From the NCBI GenBank assembly GCA_947652115.1, contig OX393564.1, positions 13,031,097 through 13,095,096 on the forward strand: 64,000 bases of DNA, written 5' to 3'. The DNA is from Blastomussa wellsi. Lineage: Eukaryota > Cnidaria > Anthozoa > Scleractinia > Plerogyridae. Below the pieces are notes generated by a model, which was not told where the DNA came from, searched no databases, and worked only from the letters and a program-made list of their open reading frames with translations. Below, one piece after another: positions 17,735 to 27,633 of this stretch (positions within the stretch are counted from its first letter, which is position 1; each line of letters begins with the position of its first letter). A program made the translations under genes and the position numbers.

Positions 17735-17899
17735 AGTAGTATTAAGGGGATTCGACAAATACCACCTCGTCGCTTAACCGTTGTCACATCTTCGCCCAAG
17801 TGAAACAAGCTCGCTTTTTGCTCGCTTCTTCCACTTGGGCGAAGATGTGACAACGGTTGAGCGACGAGGTTGTATTTGTCGAATCCCCTTAATACTACT
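17735..17899. repeat. Left terminal palindrome of element B
   Basis: Two 68-nt arms pair at 66 positions around a 29-nt loop centre. The outer end reads AGTAGTAT. The mismatches are at positions 29 (outer C, inner A when both arms are read from the end) and 41. As a single strand this would fold into a long terminal hairpin. Confidence 0.95.
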
Positions 17900-18152
17900 T
17901 GGCAGAAGAACACCCACTGTCACGTTCTTCCAATTAGAGAGAAGTGGCGGAGTCCAAAAATGGCAAACAACTGCGAGTGGTTGCTGCGAAACCGGCAAAA
18001 GAACTGCGGCAAAAAGTGCAGCGGGCAATATTGTTATCAGCACAAGTGGCAAATCAAAAAAGGAATGCAACACCCGGCGCCGTGCCGCAGCTGCGGAATC
18101 GGTGTTTTAACCGACAACCGGCTATACGTGTATTGCGGAGAGGACACGTTTC
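17735..18152 (+). repeat. Left terminal inverted repeat of element B
   Basis: About 418 bp matching the reverse complement of 31868-32285 with few differences. It covers the palindrome, a 60-bp spacer and about 190 bp of the Cys-rich gene, diverging after GGACACGTT. Confidence 0.85.
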
Positions 18153-18238
18153 AAAAGCGGCTAAAACGAATAGAGAAAAAAGCGAAGAAAAATTTTGAAC
18201 TTGTTTTGCGCGAGCTCCAAAAAAGATCAACCATTTAG
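17960..18238 (+). CDS. Cys-rich (zinc-binding) terminal protein of element B, left copy
   Basis: 92 residues from the ATG at 17960 (MANNCEWLLRNRQKNC). Cysteines 5, 16, 20 and 25 with His28 could form one zinc site, and CRSC (42-45) opens a zinc-ribbon-like second site. In the right-end copy and in fragment D the partner is C-x2-C (CVYC, CKKC); here the first Cys is Tyr56, so that site is damaged. A basic helical tail follows. It is the first gene next to the hairpin at both ends. A DNA-binding role at the termini is a reasonable guess; no known family is recognised. Confidence 0.6.
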   Translation: MANNCEWLLRNRQKNCGKKCSGQYCYQHKWQIKKGMQHPAPCRSCGIGVLTDNRLYVYCGEDTFQKRLKRIEKKAKKNFELVLRELQKRSTI

Positions 18239-18332
18239 AGAATTCCACCCAATTAGAGATATGCCCCAAAAGAAAATCAACCATTTAGAGATTTCCACCC
18301 AATTAGAGAAATACACCAAAAGAAAAACAAAA

Positions 18333-21300
18333 ATGGCTGAGCAAGTGACGTTGCAGGATATGGAAGAAGCCCTCGCGGAAATTGACATTGAAAAACTGCT
18401 AGAACAATTAAAACCCAAGGTGTTTGAGGAACGCATACCCCCGGAAGCCCTGGAGCGGCTGCCCGAACCTCTGCTTCCAAAACCCTACAGCCCCATCGTA
18501 CCTCCAAGGCGAAAAAGAGGGACACCAGACAGCGTTCTAAAAATGTTTGATCCAGTCCTTCCCCAGACAGTAAAATCGAAAGAAAAATACCGCGAATCTC
18601 TGGCATGGTTCATGCATGAACCAGAAGCTGAGGGAGTGGAAAGAGGACGCCATTTTATAAATTGGGCGTTCCGGGCGCGAAACGAAAACATGACAGAGGA
18701 AATCATGGAAAAGATCCGGGGAAGAGTTAACACCTCGATGTATATAAGGTACGCTTTTTCTTGTTGGTTGCGACACATTCAAGAGGGTAAGATGATGTTG
18801 TTTTATCAACAATTTAAAGGTTCGCCCTGGATAAACCGATTTTCAGAAGCGGAAAAATATTTGAATGAAAGGGAAGCGGACCGTCTGGATACCGATAACG
18901 TCGAAAGACCGAACACAAGTTGGAAGTTCGTTTGCTATAATGATGTTTTTGTGAAAGTTGTTATCGATCGCGCGCCTTTATTAGGGACAGGTCCCTTGCC
19001 AGACTGGCTACGCAACCTTGCACACAGCAAGGCAATGCTGGCGTTGGACACTTTCCCAGATAATTTATGTCTCTGGCGTTGCATTGCTGTGCATCGAGGA
19101 GCCAGACCGGATCGAAGTACAGCATCGGCCAGAGGACTTGCCAAGAATTTCTACGATTTCGCAAAAGCTCCAAAAGACATTCCAAAAACGTCTCTTGACG
19201 AATCAAAAGCGTCTTTTGACGATTTAGAAGATGTTGAAAAGCATCTAAACAAAAAAGTGGCTTTTTCAGATTGCCTTGGCATCAATGTTTATGAGCCTGA
19301 GCAAGAAAAATCTGGCGAAGTGGTTTGGCATTTAAGACGAAACGCGCCAGCCAAGCTGAAAAACATTATGACAATCGGCATCTGGGAGGGACATGCTTTT
19401 TTGATAAAAAACATAGCAAAGCTTTGCGAAAACGTATGCGTGTGTGGATTGCCGAGCGAGATTCACACAAGCTTGTCATCTAAAACGGCATGCCCAAACA
19501 TGTTCTCAAGGGAATACGAAAATTGTTTGCCCGGGCGAAAAAGTCGAAGCCCCCCAGACATCTTTCAAAAAAGCGTTTTATCCAGACAACAAGGCTTCCC
19601 CAGAATAGCTACGGTGGTTAGACCAAGAAGTCAAGCGGCGGAAAACCCACATCCATCACGCAATGTGTGGTCACGGAGGTGAGAGGTGGATTCTTGGTGC
19701 GCCAGTCGACGGCTGGCACCCAGAAACAAAGACAGTGTTTGAATACCACGGCTGCCACTGGCACGGGTGCCGAAAATGTTTCCCGCATGATCGTTACAAA
19801 ATAATAACGCATAACGACCAAACGCGCGAAGACAGGTGGAAGGCCACACATTGGCGAACAGAAGCTCTCATAGGGGCTGGTTACCGCGTGGTCCAGGTTT
19901 TGGCGTGTGAAGTTGGAGAAATCGATGTTGAACCTCCGCAGACCAAAACAAAAAGCTACCCGCACGCGATCCTGTATGATTTCGAAGCATTTGGCGACAA
20001 GACTCAGGGGAAGGAGCCTACGACCATGCTTACGATCGAGAACGTGCACGTCCCAATCTCTGTTAGCATCGGCGACACGCTCGAGAGAGAGCCCACTCAC
20101 ATCTGTGAAAGAGACCCTACAGAGCTAGTTCGCAAGTTTATGAAAGAGCTGGAGAGACGCGGGAAAAACATCCGGCGCAAAGTCTGGGAAGAGTTCGCGC
20201 CAGAAGACTTGGACCTGCTGTCGAAAAAGCAGCGACAAAAAATTGGGGAATGGTGTGACCAGGTGCCGGTCGTCGGTTTTAACTCGGGCAGTTACGACCT
20301 GAACTTGATTAAAAGCTTCTTTGTGGAGCGGCTTGCAGACACAACCGGAAAAATCAGAGTTGCGAAAAAAGGAAAAAAGGTTATGTTCTTGTTGACCTGG
20401 GGCTTCCGTTTCCTAGACATAATAAACTACCTTGGCCCAGGGACCAGCTACGAAAAGTGGGTCCGAGCCTACGGATGCACAATGCAGAAATCGTGGTTTC
20501 CGTACGAGTGGTTCGATTCACCCCAAAAGCTCGACTATCCAGGGCTCCCAGACTATCCAGAGTGGTACTCGCGTCTGAAGAACGAGTACCTGCTATCGAG
20601 AGAAGAATGGGAAGGATGCAAGCGCCTGTTCAAAGAAAAGGGAATGCGCACTTTCGCGGACTGGTTACGTTTTTACAACAATCTCGACGTGGCGCAAAGC
20701 GTCGAGGCTTTGGAAAAGATGCGGTCTTTCTACACCGAAAAAGGAATCGACATCTTGAAAGACGCGGTCAGTGTCCCGGGGGTGAGTTTGCACTACTTAC
20801 TCCGGGGAGCGGTCGAGAGAGGCGCGGATATTTGGAGGCCAACGCAAGAAGCGTATCAAATGTTGAAAGGCGCTGTGGTCGGAGGCCCGAGCATCGGGTG
20901 TGTGAAAAAATAAGCCGGTGTGAAAAAATAAGATCGCACCAATACGAAGACGCCCGTGCGTGCAAAAAGATCTTGGGCTTCGACGCCAACGCCCTCTATC
21001 TGTCGACCATGCTGAGAGAAATGCCTTGCGGAAAGGAAAGGGTCGAGCACTTCAACTGCCCAGAGGACGCAGCGTTTGTGATTACGCACAAGCTCAAAAG
21101 AGGAACATGGTTCGGATACGCCGAAGTCGATATTGAGATTCCGGAGGCCCTGCACTCGAAGTTCGAGGAAATGTGTCTGTTCTTCTACAACAAAAAGGTG
21201 CCGGACGCAGTTGTCCCGGAACACATGTTCGAATACTTGCGACAAACGGGAAGAAATCGCGGAGACGGGAAAAAGCTCGTTGGAGCTTTGTCCGCAAAGA

Positions 21301-22239
21301 GACTTTTGCTCTTTGCGCCTCTGCGGCGATGGTATGTTGACCACGGGGCGGTTATCACAAACGTTTACAGAACAATCGATTACAAACCAGGCAAGATATT
21401 TCCGTGGTTCGTGGAGCAGGTAACCAAAACGCGGCGAACAGGAGACGTGGAAAAAAGCAAGGCGCTGCTGGCAGACGTTTTCAAGCTGCTTGGGAACAGC
21501 GGGTACGGAAAGTTGATCGGAGCGTTGGAGCTGCAGACGAGCGCGATTTACACCAAAGATGAGAAGGTGGTTGACAGAGCCCTGCGAAGCGCGTATTTCT
21601 CTGACCTTGATGAGATCGGGCCGGAAGCGTATGAGCTGGAAAGCCAGAAGCAAAGAATCACAATCAAACGGACGTTTCAGGTTGGAATCGCTGTCTACCA
21701 GCTGGCAAAGCTGCGGATGCTGGAATTCTATTTTGACTTCCTCGACAAATATTTCGACCGACGAGATTTTGAGCTGATTCAGATGGACACAGACAGCAAC
21801 TACATGGCCATCTCCGCGGAGTGTCTGGAGGATCTTGTCAAGCCGGAGCTGCGGACGGAATTCGAGGCGCAGAAGCAGCAGTGGCTTGCTTGGGACAAAT
21901 GGAGCGGCCGCACGCCCGGGCTCTTCAAACTCGAGTGCGAGGGCAGCCGGATGATCGCGCTCTGCTCAAAATGTTACTTCATCGACGACGAAGCGGGAGA
22001 AAAAAGGAAGTTCAGCACAAAAAGGAGTTTCGAAGAGGCAAAACGAAATATCCTGGCAGCGTTTCAAAGCAGCTTTGGAAGGAAACAAGGACATGGCAAC
22101 CAACAGAGGTTTCAGAATGCGGGATGGAAAGATTGTCACTTATGAACAGCAGAAACTGGGGCTGAGCGCCTTTTATGACAAAAGGTGGGTGCTGCCCGAC
22201 GGAATTCACACAGAACCAATAGAATTTCACTTATTTTGA
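18333..22239 (+). pseudogene. B-family DNA polymerase of element B (PolB type 2)
   Basis: About 1,300 codons from MAEQVTLQDMEE at 18333 in four frame segments, with breaks near 19670, 20905 and 22095. A CLWRCIAVHRG region (near residue 250) and EYHGCHWHGC (near 470) precede the exonuclease: Exo I LYDFEAFG (about 545), Exo II GFNSGSYDLNL (about 645), Exo III YNNLDVAQ (about 782). Palm motifs: A FDANALYLS (about 880), B LLGNSGYGKL (about 1050), C QMDTDSNYM (about 1151). All catalytic acidic residues are present. At 20905 a short unit, GTGTGAAAAAATAAG, is tandemly duplicated and introduces stops. It is convergent with the integrase. The element would replicate with this enzyme, presumably protein-primed or hairpin-primed; the mode is not shown by the sequence. 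Confidence 0.9.
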
Positions 22240-22493
22240 TTTGGCAGCATTTGGGCTTGCGTCAACAGAAGCTGAACTCAAGCCCAAGAGCGCGGACAAC
22301 CTCGCGTGGGTTCAAACCTTCCAAACCCTCCATTAACAAAGGGTCGACAGGATAGGCTTGTTGTCGTTCAAGAGTTTTTCTTTTGGCATTAACAAAATTT
22401 GTGTAGTTTCCTGTTTGAATTAACACACCTTTGCGTCCACTTCCCATTTTACAAAAAAAAAACATCCATTTCTTTAAAAGGGCGGTCCACCGG

Positions 22494-23246
22494 TTAGATG
22501 TCAGCCGGCGGGAGAACGGTGTTTGGTGGAACAACCAGCAGCTCTTCACGCACAAAACTGCGTCCTAGACCGTCGCGCAAATAGTAGAGAACAGGTTGCT
22601 TCGGTTTGATCAAAACTCTTTCTATGTTGTAAACTTTCAACGACCAGATCGGATCTGTGGCACTTCTTCCGCCGCCTTCCAACTCGCCGGGTTGGTAGAG
22701 ATAACGAACTTGGACAAGAGAAGGGAGGATTTTTTCGGCTTTCCCAACTGGCCGAAGATAAGGAGTGGCAGGTTGCGCAGAAACAGCTTTTTCTTTGATT
22801 GCTTCCGCAGGTTTTTTCCCCGTCAGCCGAGTTTTCTCGTTGTTCAGAGCGGCGACAACTAGAGGAAGTCTTTTTTTACCCACGCAGTAGATCGCTGACC
22901 TTCTGGAAAACGCATTTCAACAGCATACTGATGCCCGAACAAGCGCTCGGCGAGGGTGCGGTTGAAACGTTCCACAATGGCCTGGTCGCGGTGAATCTCA
23001 GGTCGCCCGCGGCGGATAAAGGTTTTGTGTTTCTCCATGGACCGCATTGGGCGTGGGAACATCAAATTATGGTCTTGGAATGTGCCTCTGAGCGGGCAGA
23101 TAAATCTGACACAGAGCTTGTTTGACTAACCACTTTTTTGCAGCGTCTTCAGACACCTTTGCGGCCTCGGATAATTTTTTGATAGCTGCAAGGCCTTTCC
23201 AATAGCCTCTCGGACCGTAGTATATCTTTGCGAGTTTGGAGTCCAT
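22494..23246 (-). pseudogene. rve integrase of element B, catalytic core deleted
   Basis: Starts at 23246 (MDSKLAKIYYGPRGYWKGLA) with a helix-turn-helix-like N terminus, then jumps at about 23065 from the segment before the first catalytic Asp straight to SMEKHKTFIRRG, so both aspartates are lost. VERFNRTLAE remains, followed in another frame by the C-terminal part with DPIWSLKVYNI and VREELL. E2 (32472-33440) shows the missing part. It lies just downstream of gene 5 on the same strand. Confidence 0.85.
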
Positions 23247-23268
23247 CACTAAAGGAGACAAAAAAAGT

Positions 23269-23694
23269 TTAAAAGAACCGGAATGCTGCATAGCCAAGAG
23301 CGACAGCCCCGGCGCCAACGAACGCGAGTTCAGCATTTTTCTGCTGCCGGCTCGGCTGATAAAAATCAGAGAATTTGGGTTCTTTGAGAGGCGACATGCG
23401 TTCTTCAGGATGTGTCTGGTCGTATAGTTTTAGGGCATAGTCAGTGTTAGTGAAGTTTTGCTAGGCCTCCTCCTTCATCTCTGTATTTCTTGCAATCCAA
23501 TCGAGAAGTTTGGTGCGGTCTCGCGCGTATTTTGCGTACGCAGCTTGGTAGGCCTCGAGAGCTTTATCATGCCGCACTTTTTCTTCAAGCGCAGCATCGT
23601 CGCCTCCGCCAAAAGCTTTCGCGAGATAATTACCGCCGATGAAAGCCGCCGCATTCAGCACAGCTCCGCCAACCACAATCGCGATACTTGCCAT
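23269..23694 (-). pseudogene. Element B gene 5
   Basis: About 141 codons from MASIAIVVGGAVLNAAAFIG with one in-frame TAG at 23461-23463. After the stop the frame continues through PKFSDFYQPS to a C-terminal hydrophobic helix (FVGAGAVALGYAAFRF). It is the uninterrupted paralogue of E2 gene 5. Its end lies about 22 bp before the integrase start. Confidence 0.6.
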
Positions 23695-23739
23695 TTTTTT
23701 CTTATATTTATTTTTTCAAAATGTTGGTCGAAAGGATTT

Positions 23740-23962
23740 TCAGACATTGGGTGGAAGGATTTTCTGGTCCGCCAGATAATTTTTAAGCGCAAGGCTACCC
23801 GCCATCACAACTGTGAACAATCCATAGTTTTTAATGGAATTAGAAGGGTCACCTGTAAAACTTTTCCTAAACGCTTTTTTGGCCACCCAGCCAATGCCCG
23901 CAGAGAGGCCGACGAGGGTTGCGGAATCCATGACCATTTTGACGAGCTTGTTGTCAGAGATG
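23740..23962 (-). pseudogene. Element B gene 4, split from its start by the Penelope insertion
   Basis: Encodes SDNKLVKMVMDSATLVGLSA, a GxxxG-bearing helix, and DPSNSIKNYGLFTVVMAGSL with a second helix, about 75 residues. The Penelope element entered at the first codons: its 15-bp target duplication contains them. The codon matching the E2 ATG is ATC here, so the start was also lost by mutation. Confidence 0.55.
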
Positions 23963-23967
23963 AATAG

Positions 23968-24012
<45 letters not shown>

Positions 24013-24076
24013 GTATAACAATATAATTTGGTTTTATCAACTGGGTTGATAATGTCAATTGGCCACCGTAAAGAGA

Positions 24077-24125
24077 TTCAAGTGCTGACGTTTCGAGCGT
24101 TAGCTCTTCGTCGGAGCGAATCAAG
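24077..24125 (-). ncRNA. Possible hammerhead-like ribozyme core in the Penelope 3' region
   Basis: On the minus strand CTCCGACGAAGAGC, loop TAAC, GCTCGAAACGTC resembles a hammerhead core: a CUGANGA-like box with one change, a 4-bp helix II, GAAA and a GUC. The inverted copy lies at about 25965-26005. Penelope elements are known to carry hammerheads, but helices I and III are not evident here. Confidence 0.3.
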
Positions 24126-25612
24126 GAATTGTGCGTCGTGTGTCTTTATATACAGAAAGATGGAGTTTCGCTATTGGCTGGTGCCTGGTAACGTGAAAAC
24201 TTCGGAATAAATTAGTTGAATGAAAAGCGTTCGTTGATACCGTGAGGATAAGAGTGCCGATTTGAAAAATAAATTTTTGTTCTAGAGTTTTACGGCTTTC
24301 CGTGTTTCCTTGGTGAAGGGAAAGGCCGCAGACTGTCATATGTTGCTTAGAATGATTTGGGAGATTGAAGTGTCTCGCGACCGGTTTCGATGCATTTTTG
24401 TCGTCTTTCTCTACGTCACGAAGGTGTTCTCGGAATCGCTCGCCAAGTCGTCTCCCTGTTTCGCCGATGTATAACTTTTTGCAAAGAGTGCAAGTTATGC
24501 AGTAGATGGCATTGGCTGAGGTACAGGTGAAATGATCAGTGATTTTGATAGATCGCTTGGGTCCCGATATTTTGTCAACGTTGTGAATGAAAGGGCATGT
24601 TTTGCATCGTGCGCGAGCGCATTTAAAAGTTCCGGGTTGATCACTAGTTTGGAATGCACTTCTGACTAAAAAGTTACCTATGTTTTTGTCGCGTTTAAAT
24701 GAAATTAATGGAGGTTGCGAAAAGATTCTACCAGTGTCGGGATCATTTTGAAGTAATTTAAAGTTCTTGAGAATGATGGATTTAACTGCGTGGTTGTGAG
24801 GGTGAAATGTGAGGGTGAATGGAATTCTATCGTTGTTTTCTATCTGTGACGTTTGTAGTGCTAACTGTCGATCAATTTGCTGGGCGCGATGATGGCCCGC
24901 TTGAACAACAGAAGCAGGATAGTCGCGTTTGTCGAAGAAATTGCACATTTCCTCTGATTTTAAGGAAAAATCAGAGTCGTCACTACAAAGACGGCGAAGT
25001 CTAAGAAACTGAGAATAAGGAATGGAATTCTTGACATGTGATAGATGTGAAGATGAATATAACAAATAGCTATGAGAATCTGTGGGTTTGTAGTGCACAC
25101 TGGTGCATAAACTGTTGCCTTCGATAGAAACTTTGATATCCAGGAATGCTAAGGAAGTATCGGGAATTTCCCAGGTATATTTAAGGGCAGGATGAAACGA
25201 ATTAACAGCGGTTATAAATTGATTAAGTTCCTCTCTGGTAGAAGAGGTAGCGCCGATACAGTCGTCAATGTAGCGACGATAGAGTTCAGGTTTTGGGCCG
25301 TTCTATTGATTGAAAAATTGGTGTTCAATGTAGCCTACGAAAAGATTGGCGTAGCTGGGTCCCATTTTGGTACCCATGGCCACGCCATTGATTTGTTTGT
25401 AATAATTGTTCGCGAATGAAAAACAGTTGAGTGTTAACACTAACTCAGCCAGGCGGAGTAGTGTTTCCGAGCTTGGTTCCTTAACAGTGCGTAAATCAAA
25501 AAAATGTTTGAGGGCTAGAAGACCTTCGCCATTTGGGATGACGGTGTAAAGAGATGTAATATCCATAGTGAAAATAAGTTTGTCTTCGCCCAGGAAATTG
25601 AAATCGAAGTTA
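24121..25612 (-). pseudogene. Penelope reverse transcriptase fragment and GIY-YIG endonuclease
   Basis: One frame with a TAG at 25303-25305. Upstream: TMDITSLYTVIPNGEG and INGVAMGTKMGPSYANLF, then after the stop LYRRYIDDCIGAT, the catalytic YIDD box. The C-terminal part has a CxxC-rich linker (CARARCKTCPF), then AIYCITCTLCKKLYIGETGR, the GIY-YIG motif of Penelope endonucleases, followed by RFREHLRDV. The N-terminal fingers of the RT are missing through 5' truncation. The enzyme would nick target DNA and prime reverse transcription. Confidence 0.92.
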
Positions 25613-26105
25613 TACATCGACGAAACAGGGAGACGACTTGGCGACCGATTCCGAGAACACCTTCGTGACGTAGAGAAAGAGGACAAAAAATGCATCGAAA
25701 CCGGTCGCGAGACACTTCAATCTCCCAAATCATTCTAAGCAACATATGGCAGTCTGCGGCCTTTCCCTTCACCAAGGAAACACGGAAAGCCGTAAAACTC
25801 TAGAACAAAAATTTATTTTTCAAATCGGCACTCTTAATCCTCACGGTATCAACGAACGCTTTTTATTCAACTAATTTATTCCGAAGTTTTCACGTTACCA
25901 GGCACCAGCCAATAGCGAAGCTCCATCTTTCTGTATATAAAGACACACGACGCACAATTCCTTGATTCGCTCCGACGAAGGGCTAACGCTCGAAACGTCA
26001 GCACTTTAATCTCTTTACGGTGGCCAATTGACATTATCAACCCAGTTGATAAAACCAAATTATATTGTTGTCAGAGATGTTGGTTATAAAAAGAGAGAAA
26101 ATTAT

Positions 26106-26410
26106 TTAATTGGAAATTTTTTTCCTGTCTTTTAACAATTTCCAATTCTCTTCCGACTGTTTCAATTCCCTAATAAACTTTTCCTTGTCTCGAACAATTT
26201 GCACACTACAGCGCTCTCCAAATATTTTCCGCATTTTCCACATTTTCCGCACTTTCCTCATTTTCCTCATCTTCCACATCTTCCTCATCAAACGACACTG
26301 TTAAAGCAACATTTTATGAAATACCACCAAAATAAGCCAATGCCTGTTGCTGTTGCGCTGCTTGTCGCAAACGGGGTTAAGTTAATTTTCCGCATTTTAT
26401 ATTTACCGAA
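26106..26410 (-). pseudogene. Element B gene 3, degenerate
   Basis: Short frames encode MRKINLTPFATSSATATGIG, then a hydrophobic piece, and a Lys/Met/Arg-rich repeat (RKMWKMRKM) with a charged helical tail (KEKFIRELKQSEENWKLLKD). Position between genes 2 and 4 and the TGIG helix match E2 gene 3. The repeat is a low-complexity TTTTCCRCA-type array on the plus strand. Confidence 0.35.
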
Positions 26411-26427
26411 AATATTCAAATGAATTT

Positions 26428-26445
26428 CCCCCCCCCCCCCCCCCC
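26428..26445. repeat. C18 homopolymer
   Basis: Eighteen consecutive C between genes 2 and 3 of element B. On the minus strand it is a G run able to form quadruplexes. Confidence 0.9.
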
Positions 26446-26498
26446 AACTCAGTCCATATGGCGAATGCCTTTTTTGGGTTTCGGTGGAGATTCTTGCA

Positions 26499-26931
26499 TC
26501 ACCTGTGGCGCAGGCGTGGCGGAGGTGCGGGCGCAGTTGGCCAAATAATGGCTTTGATGAGGGCTTTGATGTCTTCACGCTTGATATAAGCTGGTACGGC
26601 CGTTGCGACAATTCCAATGATAGAGATCCATTGGGTTGTGCTGAACCAATTTCTGCCTTTGGAATAATCTGCAGCGGGTTGTGATGGCGCAGGCGCAGGT
26701 GCAGGAGGATCAGGTGCAGATTTTTTCGTTCTCATTTGCGCTTTTCTCGTTTGCGATTTTCTCGAGAGCCTTTTTCTGTGCTTCGTGGGCCAAACGAGTT
26801 CTTTGAGCAACCAGTCTACCAGCAGCCACTCGCTTGGGATTTTTGGCGGGCTTTGTGGCCGGTGTTTGTGAAGTTACTTGGCTTTCCATTAGAAGAGTGC
26901 TTGCTTTCGCGGACGTTTGTTCTTCAACCAT
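26499..26931 (-). pseudogene. Element B gene 2
   Basis: Starts MVEEQTSAKASTLL at 26931, with KNPKRVAAGRLVAQRTRLA, a lysine-rich helix, and in a second frame TTQWISIIGIVATAVPAYI, the single membrane helix, then a proline-rich end. A frameshift lies near 26740. Same layout as E2 gene 2 without its N-terminal 12-residue repeats. Confidence 0.5.
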
Positions 26932-27001
26932 TGTTATAATTTGGAAACAAATGTTTAATAAAAAAAATTTTTGTGAGGAATTGCTGAATATTTCTGAGGA
27001 A

Positions 27002-27592
27002 TTATTCAGCGGTTGGTGAGGAAAGCTCAGCGGTTGGTGAGGAATGCTCAGCGGTCGGTGAGGAATCTTCCGATTTTTCTTCGCTTTCCCAATCAATGTT
27101 TTGTGAAATGATCAGAACCGCGTCGGCTGTTGAGAGCAAATATCCAAACTTTAAAGCAATGCGGCCAGCAATATTGGTGAGATCTTTCGTGATGAAATAG
27201 GAGTTTCTGAGTTGTTTTTGTAAAAGTTCGTTGTCTTTTACTTTTTTGACCATTCCGATCGCTTTTGTCGCAAGAAAAATGAAGATGTCGATCAAGCTCT
27301 CAGATGTCTTTGAGCCCTCAAAGGCCTCCAAACGTTTGGTGTAATTCTAAACATCTTTGTCGGAGAGGCGTTTGACCTGATCGTGTGACAGTTGCACGCC
27401 GAGGGTTTCTTTGGATTTTCCTGCCTAAACCAGCACGACCAGCTGCTCGCGAAGAGCGGGAATATCAGGCTGCAATGAAGAGACATTGTCGGGCGCGCTG
27501 GTTGGCTCAGCTTCAAGCAAGTTTAAAACGTCGGTCACCTTGACGTCTTCGAAATCAGCATCGGTCATCACGACGTCTTCGAAAGCACTCAT
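27002..27592 (-). pseudogene. Element B gene 1
   Basis: Starts at 27592 (MSAFEDVVMTDADFEDV) and keeps PDIPALREQL, HDQVKRLSDKDV, SLIDIFIFLATKAIGMV and the IALKFGYLLSTADAVL half of E2 gene 1. Two in-frame TAG codons lie near 27350 and 27425. The C terminus has a triple SSPTAE repeat not present in E2. Confidence 0.55.
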
Positions 27593-27633
27593 TTTTGTCT
27601 ATATTGGTTTCTTTTTTTAATTGCGAACAAATT

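Larger units (their letters stand above)
23963..26064 (-). mobile_element. Penelope-like retroelement, 5' truncated and partly inverted
   Basis: 2,102 bp flanked by a perfect 15-bp duplication TTGTTGTCAGAGATG (23948-23962 and 26065-26079). The minus strand encodes the last part of a Penelope reverse transcriptase and a GIY-YIG endonuclease. The segment from about 25620 to 26064 is an inverted copy of about 24010-24450, so the element carries its own 3' end in opposite orientation at its 5' side. That structure is typical of Penelope insertions. Confidence 0.9.

Noticed and set aside
22262..22555. Minus-strand ORF of 97 codons between PolB and integrase of element B
   Set aside because: Part overlaps the integrase end and the rest is not conserved in A or E2 at the same place.
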